A DNA stretch of 34,582 bases, from assembly GCA_944376605.1 (NCBI GenBank), contig CALWDE010000008.1, forward strand, positions 1 through 34,582, in the 5' to 3' direction. Positions 1-7,007 of this stretch are shown here, one piece after another; positions within the stretch are counted from its first letter, which is position 1; each line of letters opens with the position of its first letter. Source of the DNA: an uncultured Bacilli bacterium (GTDB taxonomy: Bacteria; Bacillota_I; Bacilli_A; RFN20; CAG-826). The notes under the pieces were generated by a model, which was not told the origin of the DNA, searched no databases, and was given only the letters and a program-made list of their open reading frames with translations. The translations under genes were made by a program, and so were the position numbers.

Positions 1-121
1 CACAGTAATACTTTAGTGTCGAACGATCTAAACCATGCTTTTCATGAATCTCACGAATTGGCACTCCATCAAAAATATGTAGCTTCACCAATCGCAGCTT
101 TTCTTCTAGAGTTAACTTCAT
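1..121 (-). CDS. IS3-type transposase OrfA, N-terminal fragment (runs off window)
   Basis: The first 40 codons of a minus-strand gene start at ATG 121 and read MKLTLEEKLRLVKLH, then an IREIHEKHG-DRSTLKYY segment. This is a helix-turn-helix of the kind that opens IS3/IS150-family OrfA proteins, which bind the element ends. A GGAGG Shine-Dalgarno lies about 7 nt upstream. The rest of the gene lies outside the window, so I cannot say whether the element is intact. Family assignment is by motif memory and is moderately sure. Confidence 0.65.
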   Translation of the reverse strand, partial: MKLTLEEKLRLVKLHIFDGVPIREIHEKHGLDRSTLKYYC

Positions 122-149
122 AAAAAATCCTCCATTTCATCTTACCCAA

Positions 150-177
150 TTTGGGCAAAATTATGGGGGAAATTTCA
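150..177 (-). mobile_element. Candidate left end of the IS element
   Basis: Read on the minus strand, the sequence from 177 inward begins TGAAATTTCCCCCAT and continues to the orfA start. IS3-family ends typically start with TG and carry a CCCC run shortly inside. The other end is not in the window, so the inverted repeat and any target duplication cannot be confirmed. The putative end is only 7 nt from the tRNA-Ala CCA. Confidence 0.4.
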
Positions 178-184
178 ATTGCGA

Positions 185-260
185 TGGTGGAGCGTATGAG
201 TCTCGAACTCACGACCTCCTCCATGCCATGGAGGCGCTCTACCAGCTGAGCTAACGCCCC
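185..260 (-). tRNA. tRNA-Ala (GGC)
   Basis: A complete 76-nt cloverleaf with encoded CCA. The acceptor strands GGGGCGT and ACGCTCC pair with one G-U. The D arm is GCTC/GAGC and the anticodon stem is CCTCC/GGAGG around loop ATGGCAT, giving anticodon GGC. The T loop is TTCGAGA. The flanks extend the acceptor pairing (GCGA before, TCGC after). No intrinsic terminator is visible before the IS end. Confidence 0.95.
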
Positions 261-284
261 ATCGCGCGCTTTTTGCGCTTCGAA

Positions 285-313
285 AATATAGGCTTTTCAC
301 CTTTCTTAGTCAA
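285..313 (-). promoter_or_regulatory. Promoter for tRNA-Ala
   Basis: On the minus strand, TTGACT (-35, 313-308) and TATATT (-10, 290-285) are separated by exactly 17 nt. Each matches the housekeeping consensus at 5 of 6 bases. The predicted start is about 17 nt before the tRNA, and the leader contains a small GCGC/GCGC hairpin. The promoter sits between the antiporter stop codon and the tRNA, so the tRNA is transcribed independently. Confidence 0.85.
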
Positions 314-351
314 GTAAAGAATAAAGATGTTACAAAAGAAAGGAAGTAGGC

Positions 352-1800
352 TTAACAAATAGAGGTAGGTATTAAACTCTTTAATCTTCGCGAAAAAGAA
401 GGAAGGGTATCTTCTTTTTTCTCTTCATGCACGGTTAAAGAGGTATTTTGCTCTTCTTTTTTAGCAGAATCTCCTCCGCCTATATCTTTCTCATTTCGGT
501 ATAAAAGACGGAGCAAAATCGGGGTTAAGAAAGAGGAAGAAATAATGATAAGCAAAGTGAATGGCATAATTCCTGGACTTACAAGAGAGGAGTCAATTCC
601 TGTTTGCGCTGTAACTATGACTACTTCCGCGCGTGCCATCATTCCTACTCCAATACAAAGAGAATCTTTTAATGAGAAACGGCAGAGTAATGCCCCGCCT
701 CCTGCTCCAACAACCTTTCCAAGCAAAGCAGCTACCACATAAGTAAAGCCAAATGCTAAGAAAAGATAATCACTAAAATCAAGGTTTGTTTCATACATCT
801 TTAAGGCAACAGAAGCAAAGAAAATAGGAACAAAGAAAACATTCATTGTAGTTTCTGCGCGATGATCGATATATTTCTTTGGCGAAGTAGGCGCAAGAAT
901 TAAACCAGCAATATAAGCGCCAGTAATATCCGCAATTTGGAACAAACCCTGTGCTAGATATGCCCATAAAAAGCAAAAAGCCAAAGATAAGATAGGAATG
1001 CGAATATGATGGGGATATTTTTGGCCTAGCCAGTTAAATAATTTGCGAATTAAGTAACCTGCTCCAAAAGAAAGCAAGACAAAAATAGCCATGTTAGCCA
1101 AAACGCAAACTACCTCCCATGCGCCTTCAATCGTAGCCCCACAGCTTTCGAGAGTAAAAATGAGAAGATTAAAATCAGAAGAAGCGCTAGAAGTGCCAGA
1201 TAAAGAAAGCACAAGGGAAAGTAAAATAATGCCAATCACATCATCAATAATGGCAGCAGAAACAATCGCAGATCCAACTTTCCCATTAAGCTTTCCTAAT
1301 TCTTTTAAAGTGGCTACGGTAATAGATACGGATGTCGCAGATAAAATAACTCCGTAATAAAGATCACTCCAAATAGGATCTACTCCCTCTGGTAAGAAAG
1401 AAGCAGATAATCCGCCATAACTTCGGAATAAAAAGGCAATTAAGAAGCCAAAGAGCATCGGACAAATAACGCCTAAAGAGGTAATCACCATTGCTGCCCC
1501 GCCAACTGCCTTAATCTCTTTCATGTTTGTTTCTAGTCCAGCGCTAAAGAGAATAAAAACAACACCAAACTTTGCCAAAATATCAATTCCCATTTCGGTA
1601 TATGGAGTAATTACCGATTCTCCAGGAATAAAAGTCAAAAGTCCAACAAGTAAACCTGCACAAAGAAAACCAATCACCGATGGTATCTTCATTCTTTCAA
1701 AAACAATGGCGAGAATTTTTGCAAGAGCAAGGATAATAGCTACCGGCAGCAGCACTTCAAAGGGGCTGCCACTAGGTAAAGCATCAAATACATTTGGCAT
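352..1800 (-). CDS. Cation:proton antiporter, CPA2 family (NapA/GerN-like)
   Basis: This 482-residue polytopic membrane protein exchanges Na+ or K+ for protons. It has about 12 hydrophobic segments up to residue ~435, then a charged cytoplasmic tail. The conserved SATSVS segment is near 154-159, and a paired aspartate motif IIDDVIG lies at 184-190 (D186, D187). This pairing is typical of electrogenic NapA-type exchangers. There is no TrkA-N domain, so it is not a full KefB/KefC. The ATG at 1800 has no Shine-Dalgarno, but TAAAAT sits 6 nt upstream. It is transcribed alone, divergently from the PII-like gene. Ion specificity cannot be read from sequence. Confidence 0.88.
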   Translation of the reverse strand: MPNVFDALPSGSPFEVLLPVAIILALAKILAIVFERMKIPSVIGFLCAGLLVGLLTFIPGESVITPYTEMGIDILAKFGVVFILFSAGLETNMKEIKAVGGAAMVITSLGVICPMLFGFLIAFLFRSYGGLSASFLPEGVDPIWSDLYYGVILSATSVSITVATLKELGKLNGKVGSAIVSAAIIDDVIGIILLSLVLSLSGTSSASSDFNLLIFTLESCGATIEGAWEVVCVLANMAIFVLLSFGAGYLIRKLFNWLGQKYPHHIRIPILSLAFCFLWAYLAQGLFQIADITGAYIAGLILAPTSPKKYIDHRAETTMNVFFVPIFFASVALKMYETNLDFSDYLFLAFGFTYVVAALLGKVVGAGGGALLCRFSLKDSLCIGVGMMARAEVVIVTAQTGIDSSLVSPGIMPFTLLIIISSSFLTPILLRLLYRNEKDIGGGDSAKKEEQNTSLTVHEEKKEDTLPSFSRRLKSLIPTSIC

Positions 1801-1806
1801 ACCCTA

Positions 1807-1812
1807 ATTTTA
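1807..1812 (-). promoter_or_regulatory. -10-like box 6 nt before antiporter ATG (leaderless candidate)
   Basis: TAAAAT on the minus strand ends 6 nt before the ATG at 1800, so a transcript would begin at or next to the start codon. No convincing -35 lies 16-18 nt further upstream, and no ribosome-binding site is present. Confidence 0.5.
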
Positions 1813-1837
1813 ACCACTTTAATGATAAGTAGGGTAA

Positions 1838-1851
1838 AGTAAGCGCTTTGT
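1838..1851. promoter_or_regulatory. cre-like palindrome in divergent intergenic region
   Basis: AGTAAGCGCTTTGT matches the CcpA catabolite-response consensus TGWAARCGYTWNCW at 12 of 14 positions and contains the perfect palindrome AAGCGCTT. It lies between the antiporter and the PII-like gene, next to the candidate -10 of the latter. Whether this organism has CcpA is not visible here. Confidence 0.35.
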
Positions 1852-1860
1852 TGATACAAT
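1852..1860 (+). promoter_or_regulatory. Extended -10 promoter for the PII-like gene
   Basis: TGATACAAT has the form TG-N-TACAAT, an extended -10 element. No good -35 is present, which is common for extended -10 promoters. The predicted start is about 28 nt before the ATG at 1896, leaving room for the AAAGG ribosome-binding site. Confidence 0.45.
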
Positions 1861-1895
1861 GAGAAGTGTGTTAATGCAAAGAAAGGTAAACAAAT

Positions 1896-2237
1896 ATGAA
1901 AGTCCTTCTCTATTCCATCCTTGATAAAGGCCCCCGCACGGACGCTTTACACCGTGCAATCTTCAAAAAAGGTTATAACGCTTCCATTTTAGAAACTTCT
2001 GGTCTTCGTCACGTGCTAGAAGAAATGGATGAGCCGCATAAAATGGCAACTTTGTCTTTATCTGATATTGCAGAAACTCCACAAGAATATGCTGGCTCTA
2101 CCACAATGTTTATTATTCTTGATGAAGACAAAGTCGAAGAAGTTAAAAGCCTCATCCGTGAATACACCGAATCCTTTCAAAAAATACACGGAGCAATGTT
2201 TGCCTTTCCTATCCCCTCTTACGAAGGTTCCTTCTAA
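1896..2237 (+). CDS. Small PII-like conserved protein of unknown function
   Basis: A 113-residue soluble protein with no signal peptide or membrane segment. The predicted pattern is beta (MKVLLYSIL), helix (residues ~14-24), beta, a variable loop, beta (TTMFIILDE, ~69-77), helix (~78-94), then a C-terminal strand HGAMFAFPI. This order resembles the ferredoxin-like fold of PII-like proteins, including the cyclic-di-AMP receptor DarA, whose C-terminus is also a GAxxFxx strand. The similarity is by pattern only, and no ligand can be assigned. The ribosome-binding site AAAGG lies about 10 nt before the ATG. It stands alone on the plus strand, divergent from the antiporter and convergent with tRNA-Arg. 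Confidence 0.7.
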   Translation: MKVLLYSILDKGPRTDALHRAIFKKGYNASILETSGLRHVLEEMDEPHKMATLSLSDIAETPQEYAGSTTMFIILDEDKVEEVKSLIREYTESFQKIHGAMFAFPIPSYEGSF

Positions 2238-2273
2238 TTCATTATCTAATAAAATAACCTAGTTTTGCATTGT

Positions 2274-2300
2274 TTTTAATAAAAACCTCGCAAAGCGAGG
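2274..2300 (-). terminator. Intrinsic terminator of tRNA-Arg
   Basis: On the minus strand the hairpin CCTCGC-TTT-GCGAGG (2300-2286) is followed by TTTTTATT. It begins 10 nt after the tRNA-Arg CCA. Confidence 0.85.
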
Positions 2301-2310
2301 CAATATTCTT

Positions 2311-2387
2311 TGGCGCGCCAGAGGCGATTCGAACGCCTGACCCCTTCCTTAGGAGGGAAGTGCTCTGTCCAGCTGAGCTACTGGTGC
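2311..2387 (-). tRNA. tRNA-Arg (CCT)
   Basis: A 77-nt cloverleaf with encoded CCA and discriminator G. The anticodon stem is CTTCC/GGAAG with loop CTCCTAA, giving anticodon CCT. D arm GCTC/GAGC, T arm AGGCG/CGCCT with loop TTCGAAT. The acceptor strands GCACCAG and CTGGCGC pair except at 3-70, which is an A-C mismatch. I found no convincing promoter in the gap from tRNA-Pro. Confidence 0.93.
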
Positions 2388-2460
2388 AGCGGCAATATCT
2401 TACTCTTTTCCGTCTCAATAAGGAAACTATCAAAATTAACTCTTATTATTACAATTAAAA

Positions 2461-2491
2461 CAAAAAAAGACTGGTACCCTCGTATCAGTCT
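2461..2491 (-). terminator. Intrinsic terminator of the polC/tRNA-Pro unit
   Basis: A 10-bp stem with one mismatch (AGACTGATAC against GTACCAGTCT) and loop GAGG is followed on the minus strand by seven T residues. A T run is also present on the plus-strand side, so it could act in both directions. It lies 12 nt after tRNA-Pro. Confidence 0.8.
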
Positions 2492-2502
2492 ATTTTTTCG
2501 TT

Positions 2503-2579
2503 TGGTCGGAACGACGAGACTTGAACTCGCGACCTCCTGGTCCCGAACCAGGCGCACTACCAAACTGTGCTACGTCCCG
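2503..2579 (-). tRNA. tRNA-Pro (CGG)
   Basis: A 77-nt cloverleaf with encoded CCA. The anticodon stem is CCTGG/CCAGG with loop TTCGGGA, giving anticodon CGG. Acceptor CGGGACG pairs with CGTTCCG (one G-U), and the T loop is TTCAAGT. It begins 23 nt after the polC stop with no terminator between, so it may be processed from the polC transcript. The leader can form CCCGC-TTT-GCGGG with the tRNA 5' end (2588-2576). Confidence 0.94.
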
Positions 2580-2602
2580 CAAAGCGGGAAGAGTTTATCA
2601 CT

Positions 2603-5600
2603 CTAAGAAAGAAAATCAAACAAAGACATCTGGTTTGATTCGCCTAAATCCTTGAGAGCGCCTAGGTTTTTTAGTTGCTTGAGTTGTTCATTTGTAAGGG
2701 AAGTACGCTCCATCAAATCTTCTTGTGATAAGAAAGGTCCATTTTTTCGTGCATCTATAATAGATTGCGCGACAGAGTCACCTAGACCATTTAAAACATT
2801 AAAGGGAGGAATAACCGCGTTATTCTCGCGGTCTACTGTCCACTCAGTAGCAAGAGAATGCTCAATTGAAATATTCGAAACTTTCAGCCCTCTTGCGTAG
2901 AGCTCTGCACACGCTTGAAGGGATTTCATAAAGTCGTGGTCGGTATTTTTTGCTTCGCTAGAATGCTGTCTTGCTTCATAGCGCTGATAAGAAGATACAA
3001 CAGCATCTAAACCATCTAGCATCGCAGGTAAGTCGAATTTTTCACAGCGTACCGAGAAATACGTCGCATAGAAATCTAATGGGCGATAAAGCTTATACCA
3101 TGCATTTCTCACGGCATTAATGACGTAAGCGGTTGCGTGAGCACGAGGGAAAAGATAACGGATTTTGTTACAAGAAACGATATACCAATCAGGAACTCCA
3201 TGTTCCTTCATCAACTTTTCTTGCGCTTCATTAACTCCTTTTCCGTGTCTTACTGCCTCCATAATTTTAAAGGAGTCCAAAGACGGAACACCCATCGATA
3301 TCAAATAAGTCATGATATCATCACGGCATCCAATTACCTCCTGCAAAGAGGCCACCCCGTCTTGAACAATATCTTGAATGTTATTGGTCCACACATCCGT
3401 TCCGTGGCTAATACCAGAAATAATAAGCAGGTCATTAAAACAGGTCGGCTTAGCGTCCACTAAAATACGCTGAACAAAATCGGTACCAAATTCAGGCAAG
3501 CAAATGGCCCCAGTTTTAAAGTTCAAAGGATTTGCCGAAAGCTGAAGTGCTTCGGGAGACAAAAATAAAGAAATCACTTTCGGGTCATTAAGAGGAATTT
3601 CCTCTGTCACAACATTTGTCCTTAAAGAGAGAGAACGTAACGCTAAAGGATCGACATGGCCTAATAAATCTAACTTTAAAAGGCAATCATGCATGCTTGC
3701 AAATTCGAAATGAGTTGTAAGCCAGCTAGCATCGGGGTCGTCGGCAGGATGCTGGAAAGGTGTAAAATCAAAGATTTCTTGGTCTTTTGGAATGACAACA
3801 ATACCGCCTGGATGTTGTCCTGTTGTTCTTTTAACTCCAACAATTCGGTGCGCCAAGGCGCGAATATAGGAACGAGAATAGGAATTGCTATCTTCCCCAA
3901 GGAATCGCTCAATAAATTCTTTTTTCACGTAACCGATTGCGTTTTTTTCTTCGGTAGTAGAAATAGTACCAGCACGAACAACATGTGGGCTTTCAACTGG
4001 TAATCCTTTTTCAATCAGTTCATTTTCTTCTTTGGAAGAAAGTAATTCTCTAGCGTAGGCATGAGCGCGTGCTTGATAATCTTTAGGGAAGTTTAAATCA
4101 ATGTCAGGAACCTTGTCTGCATTAAAGCCAAGGAAGGTTTCAAAAGGAATATTTTGCCCATCACGAAGCATATTTTCCCCGCAAACTGGGCATCTTTTTT
4201 CTGATAAATCAAAACCAGAACGAACTCCAGTTCCCCATTCTAAATGTTTGCATTTTGGACAAAGATAATGTGGAGGAAGTGGATTAACCTCGGTAATATC
4301 CGCCATAGTCGCAGCAAAAGAAGAACCTACTGAACCTCTAGAACCGACAATATAACCATCTTCATGCGCTTTCTTAATAATCAGATGCGCAATGTAATAG
4401 GTTACAGAATAACCATTGTCGATAATACCGTTTAACTCTTTGTTTAAACGTTCCACAATGGAAGGATCAGGATTATCACCATATCGTTTTTGCAAATTAG
4501 CATAACAAATATCACGTAACTTTTTATCAGTTCCTGGAAGATTGGAAGTTGGAGAATATAAACGGTCTTTTAATATCTTTAAAGATTCGCAAGCATCAGC
4601 AACTTTGTTGGTATTATCAATCACAATTTTTCTCACGTAATCTAGCGGTAAGAAAGAAGAAAAGGCATCTATCATTTCTTTTGTTGAACGGAAATGTTGA
4701 TCGGGATTAGGGAAAGGTGCAAGACGAGAACGATTTCTATTTAAAGGGTGCGTTCCGCTTCCCACTGCGCGTGAAGCAATTAAGACGTCGCGGCTAATCT
4801 TGTCCTCTGGATTTAGATAATGACAGTCTCCTGTTGCGCAGACTGGAACATGCGCTTCATCAGCAGCTTTACAAATCGTTTTTAATAAATCGAGAATTCT
4901 CTCGTTAGTGAAATCGCCAATATTGACACGATAAGAGTAATTAGCAGGAGGTTGAATCTCGATATAATCATAAAACTTTACTGCTTCTAGAAGGTCAGGA
5001 TAACGGCGGCGAGAAGCTATCTCAAAAATTTCACCATTAAAACAAGCCGAACCTAAGATCAAATTCTTGCGGTAACGCGCAATTTCGGAACGCGGGATTT
5101 TTGGTTCTGCGCCAGAAGATAAATAAGTGACATGGCTTTCCGAAACTAAACGATATAAATCGCGTAGCCCTTCATAGTTTTTAGCAATGGCAACGCAGTG
5201 CTGGGAACGGAGATGACGGAAAATCGACTGCGAATTACTTTTTAGCTCTGTTAATCCTTTTAAAGTTAAATCAGGATTTTCCTTCAATAAAATCGTCATA
5301 ATGGCGTTCCATACATGCGCAAGAGCTTCGGCGTCAAAATCAGCACGGTGAGCATCATCATCGTTATAAAAATCCAGTTTTAAATTTTTGGATAAATCTC
5401 CTAAACGATGATTTTTAGCATTTGGGAATAAATAGTGAGATAAAGCTAACGTATCAATGACGGGATTGGTTATAGGCCCTTTGCCTTCTCTTTCCCGCAT
5501 GGCATTTAAAAAGCCGATATCAAAGTTTGCGTTATGGCTTACCAAAATAGCATCACCAATAAACTCTTCAATCTTTGCCAGAGCTTCCTTATTTTTAGGA

Positions 5601-6997
5601 GCATTTGCGACCATCTCGTCCGTGATTTTTGTTTTTTCCGAAATGAATTTGGGAATATGGCGTTCTGGATTGATAAAAGTATCAAACCGTTCACGAACAA
5701 TGCCGTTTTCTACCATAACCGCGCCAAACTCTGTTGGACGATCATAGGAAGAAGATAAACCTGTGGTTTCAAAGTCGAATACACAGTACTTCCCTTTGCT
5801 TAAAGGAATATTATTCGCGTTATAAGCGTAGACGGGATAATCGAACATATAAAATTCGATGCCGTATAAAATCTTTAAACCATATTTTTCTCCCGCTCTT
5901 TGGGCAGCAGGAAAAGATTGCACAACGCCATGATCTGTCACAGCAATTGCCTTCATCCCCATATGAGAAGCTAATTTACAGTAATCTTCAATGTCAGCGG
6001 TGGCATCCATTGCAGACATTTTTGTATGTAGATGAAGTTCAACTCTTTTTTGCGGCTCAGGATCTTCACGCAAAGGCTCTTCTTCCTTTTCTAAAGCGTG
6101 CACGTAAAGCTGGATTTCGTTTGAATAATCATCTAGAACTAGCCCGCCTTTTAAATCAAGATAAGTTTCTTCTTTTAAATTATGAAGAAGCTCACTGTCA
6201 ATGCCCTTTCCTTCATACACTCTCGCAGTAATTCCCGATGTAGCATCATAAAGAAGAATTTGACCGCCAAAAGTGCCTCTTTTTGTAAGTTTTAAATCCA
6301 TTGAAGCAACTTTTGCATGGATTTCTACATTTCCACCTTGTAACGCAAGTGCCTCTTCAATGGAAGAACAGACAACATAATTGCCTTTTTTTCGTGCCTG
6401 CATTCTCTTGCGCTGCATATTAGCAGAGCGAATCGTTTCCACATATTCACTTGTGGCAAGAGCCTTTGCCTCCTTCTCTTCTGCCTCTTCTTCCTTGCGT
6501 ACCTCATTCCATCCTTCTTCTTCGATTGTTTTTACTTCTTCTTTGACCTTTTTCTCTTGGAAAGAGGTAAGGACTTCATAATGAGGATATTGAAGAAAAG
6601 AGAAAAGTTCTTCTAGGCGAGAGGCAAATAAGTCAAATTGCTCCTTTTCTTCTCTTGAAGAATAAAAAAGGCAAATTTCTCCGTTTTTCGTAATAGTAAC
6701 AGAAGAAATAGTAAGACGCTGCTCTACTAGAGCCCAATCTTCAATAAAATGGCTTAAGGAATCATTAGATGGCAAATAAATATAAGTGAAGTGAGCTTCA
6801 TAAGGATAAGAAATCGTTTGGATACATTCTAAAAACAAAGTGAGTTCATTTACTGTCCAAGGAGACTCTTTTTGAAAATGAAGTTCAAATACGTTTTTTT
6901 CGTTGCGAAAAGCATCCTTTAAGAGAATGTCAGAGATTTCTTCTAACGAGCAATGAATCGAGGTGAAAAAACGTTCCGTTAGATCATGCTTATTCAT
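2603..6997 (-). CDS. polC: DNA polymerase III PolC-type alpha subunit
   Basis: This is the replicative polymerase of low-GC Gram-positives, 1464 residues from ATG 6997. That start has an AGGAGG site overlapping the rseP stop; an upstream TTG at 7021 is less likely. Domains in order: N-terminal domain (1-145), charged linker (147-205), OB fold (~220-305), PHP (~318-395, HLHT and TDHG motifs) interrupted by a DEDDh proofreading exonuclease (402-575; FDFETTG, NANFD, HRADFD), and PHP resumption. The C-family palm follows with GSRGSVGSSF, a four-cysteine zinc site, PDIDLNF and KLDLLGH. Last are helix-hairpin-helix elements and a terminal clamp-binding motif QMSLFDF. The key catalytic residues look intact. 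Last gene of uppS-cdsA-dxr-rseP-polC. Confidence 0.98.
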   Translation of the reverse strand: MNKHDLTERFFTSIHCSLEEISDILLKDAFRNEKNVFELHFQKESPWTVNELTLFLECIQTISYPYEAHFTYIYLPSNDSLSHFIEDWALVEQRLTISSVTITKNGEICLFYSSREEKEQFDLFASRLEELFSFLQYPHYEVLTSFQEKKVKEEVKTIEEEGWNEVRKEEEAEEKEAKALATSEYVETIRSANMQRKRMQARKKGNYVVCSSIEEALALQGGNVEIHAKVASMDLKLTKRGTFGGQILLYDATSGITARVYEGKGIDSELLHNLKEETYLDLKGGLVLDDYSNEIQLYVHALEKEEEPLREDPEPQKRVELHLHTKMSAMDATADIEDYCKLASHMGMKAIAVTDHGVVQSFPAAQRAGEKYGLKILYGIEFYMFDYPVYAYNANNIPLSKGKYCVFDFETTGLSSSYDRPTEFGAVMVENGIVRERFDTFINPERHIPKFISEKTKITDEMVANAPKNKEALAKIEEFIGDAILVSHNANFDIGFLNAMREREGKGPITNPVIDTLALSHYLFPNAKNHRLGDLSKNLKLDFYNDDDAHRADFDAEALAHVWNAIMTILLKENPDLTLKGLTELKSNSQSIFRHLRSQHCVAIAKNYEGLRDLYRLVSESHVTYLSSGAEPKIPRSEIARYRKNLILGSACFNGEIFEIASRRRYPDLLEAVKFYDYIEIQPPANYSYRVNIGDFTNERILDLLKTICKAADEAHVPVCATGDCHYLNPEDKISRDVLIASRAVGSGTHPLNRNRSRLAPFPNPDQHFRSTKEMIDAFSSFLPLDYVRKIVIDNTNKVADACESLKILKDRLYSPTSNLPGTDKKLRDICYANLQKRYGDNPDPSIVERLNKELNGIIDNGYSVTYYIAHLIIKKAHEDGYIVGSRGSVGSSFAATMADITEVNPLPPHYLCPKCKHLEWGTGVRSGFDLSEKRCPVCGENMLRDGQNIPFETFLGFNADKVPDIDLNFPKDYQARAHAYARELLSSKEENELIEKGLPVESPHVVRAGTISTTEEKNAIGYVKKEFIERFLGEDSNSYSRSYIRALAHRIVGVKRTTGQHPGGIVVIPKDQEIFDFTPFQHPADDPDASWLTTHFEFASMHDCLLKLDLLGHVDPLALRSLSLRTNVVTEEIPLNDPKVISLFLSPEALQLSANPLNFKTGAICLPEFGTDFVQRILVDAKPTCFNDLLIISGISHGTDVWTNNIQDIVQDGVASLQEVIGCRDDIMTYLISMGVPSLDSFKIMEAVRHGKGVNEAQEKLMKEHGVPDWYIVSCNKIRYLFPRAHATAYVINAVRNAWYKLYRPLDFYATYFSVRCEKFDLPAMLDGLDAVVSSYQRYEARQHSSEAKNTDHDFMKSLQACAELYARGLKVSNISIEHSLATEWTVDRENNAVIPPFNVLNGLGDSVAQSIIDARKNGPFLSQEDLMERTSLTNEQLKQLKNLGALKDLGESNQMSLFDFLS

Positions 6998-7007
6998 AAC
7001 AGCCTCC

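Noticed and set aside
2242-2606. Several short reading frames on both strands
   Set aside because: They overlap the tRNA-Arg and tRNA-Pro genes and terminators and have no ribosome-binding sites or family likeness.
5457-6231. Antisense frames inside polC, including one of 165 codons
   Set aside because: They are shadows of the polC coding pattern, with basic low-information translations and no ribosome-binding sites.
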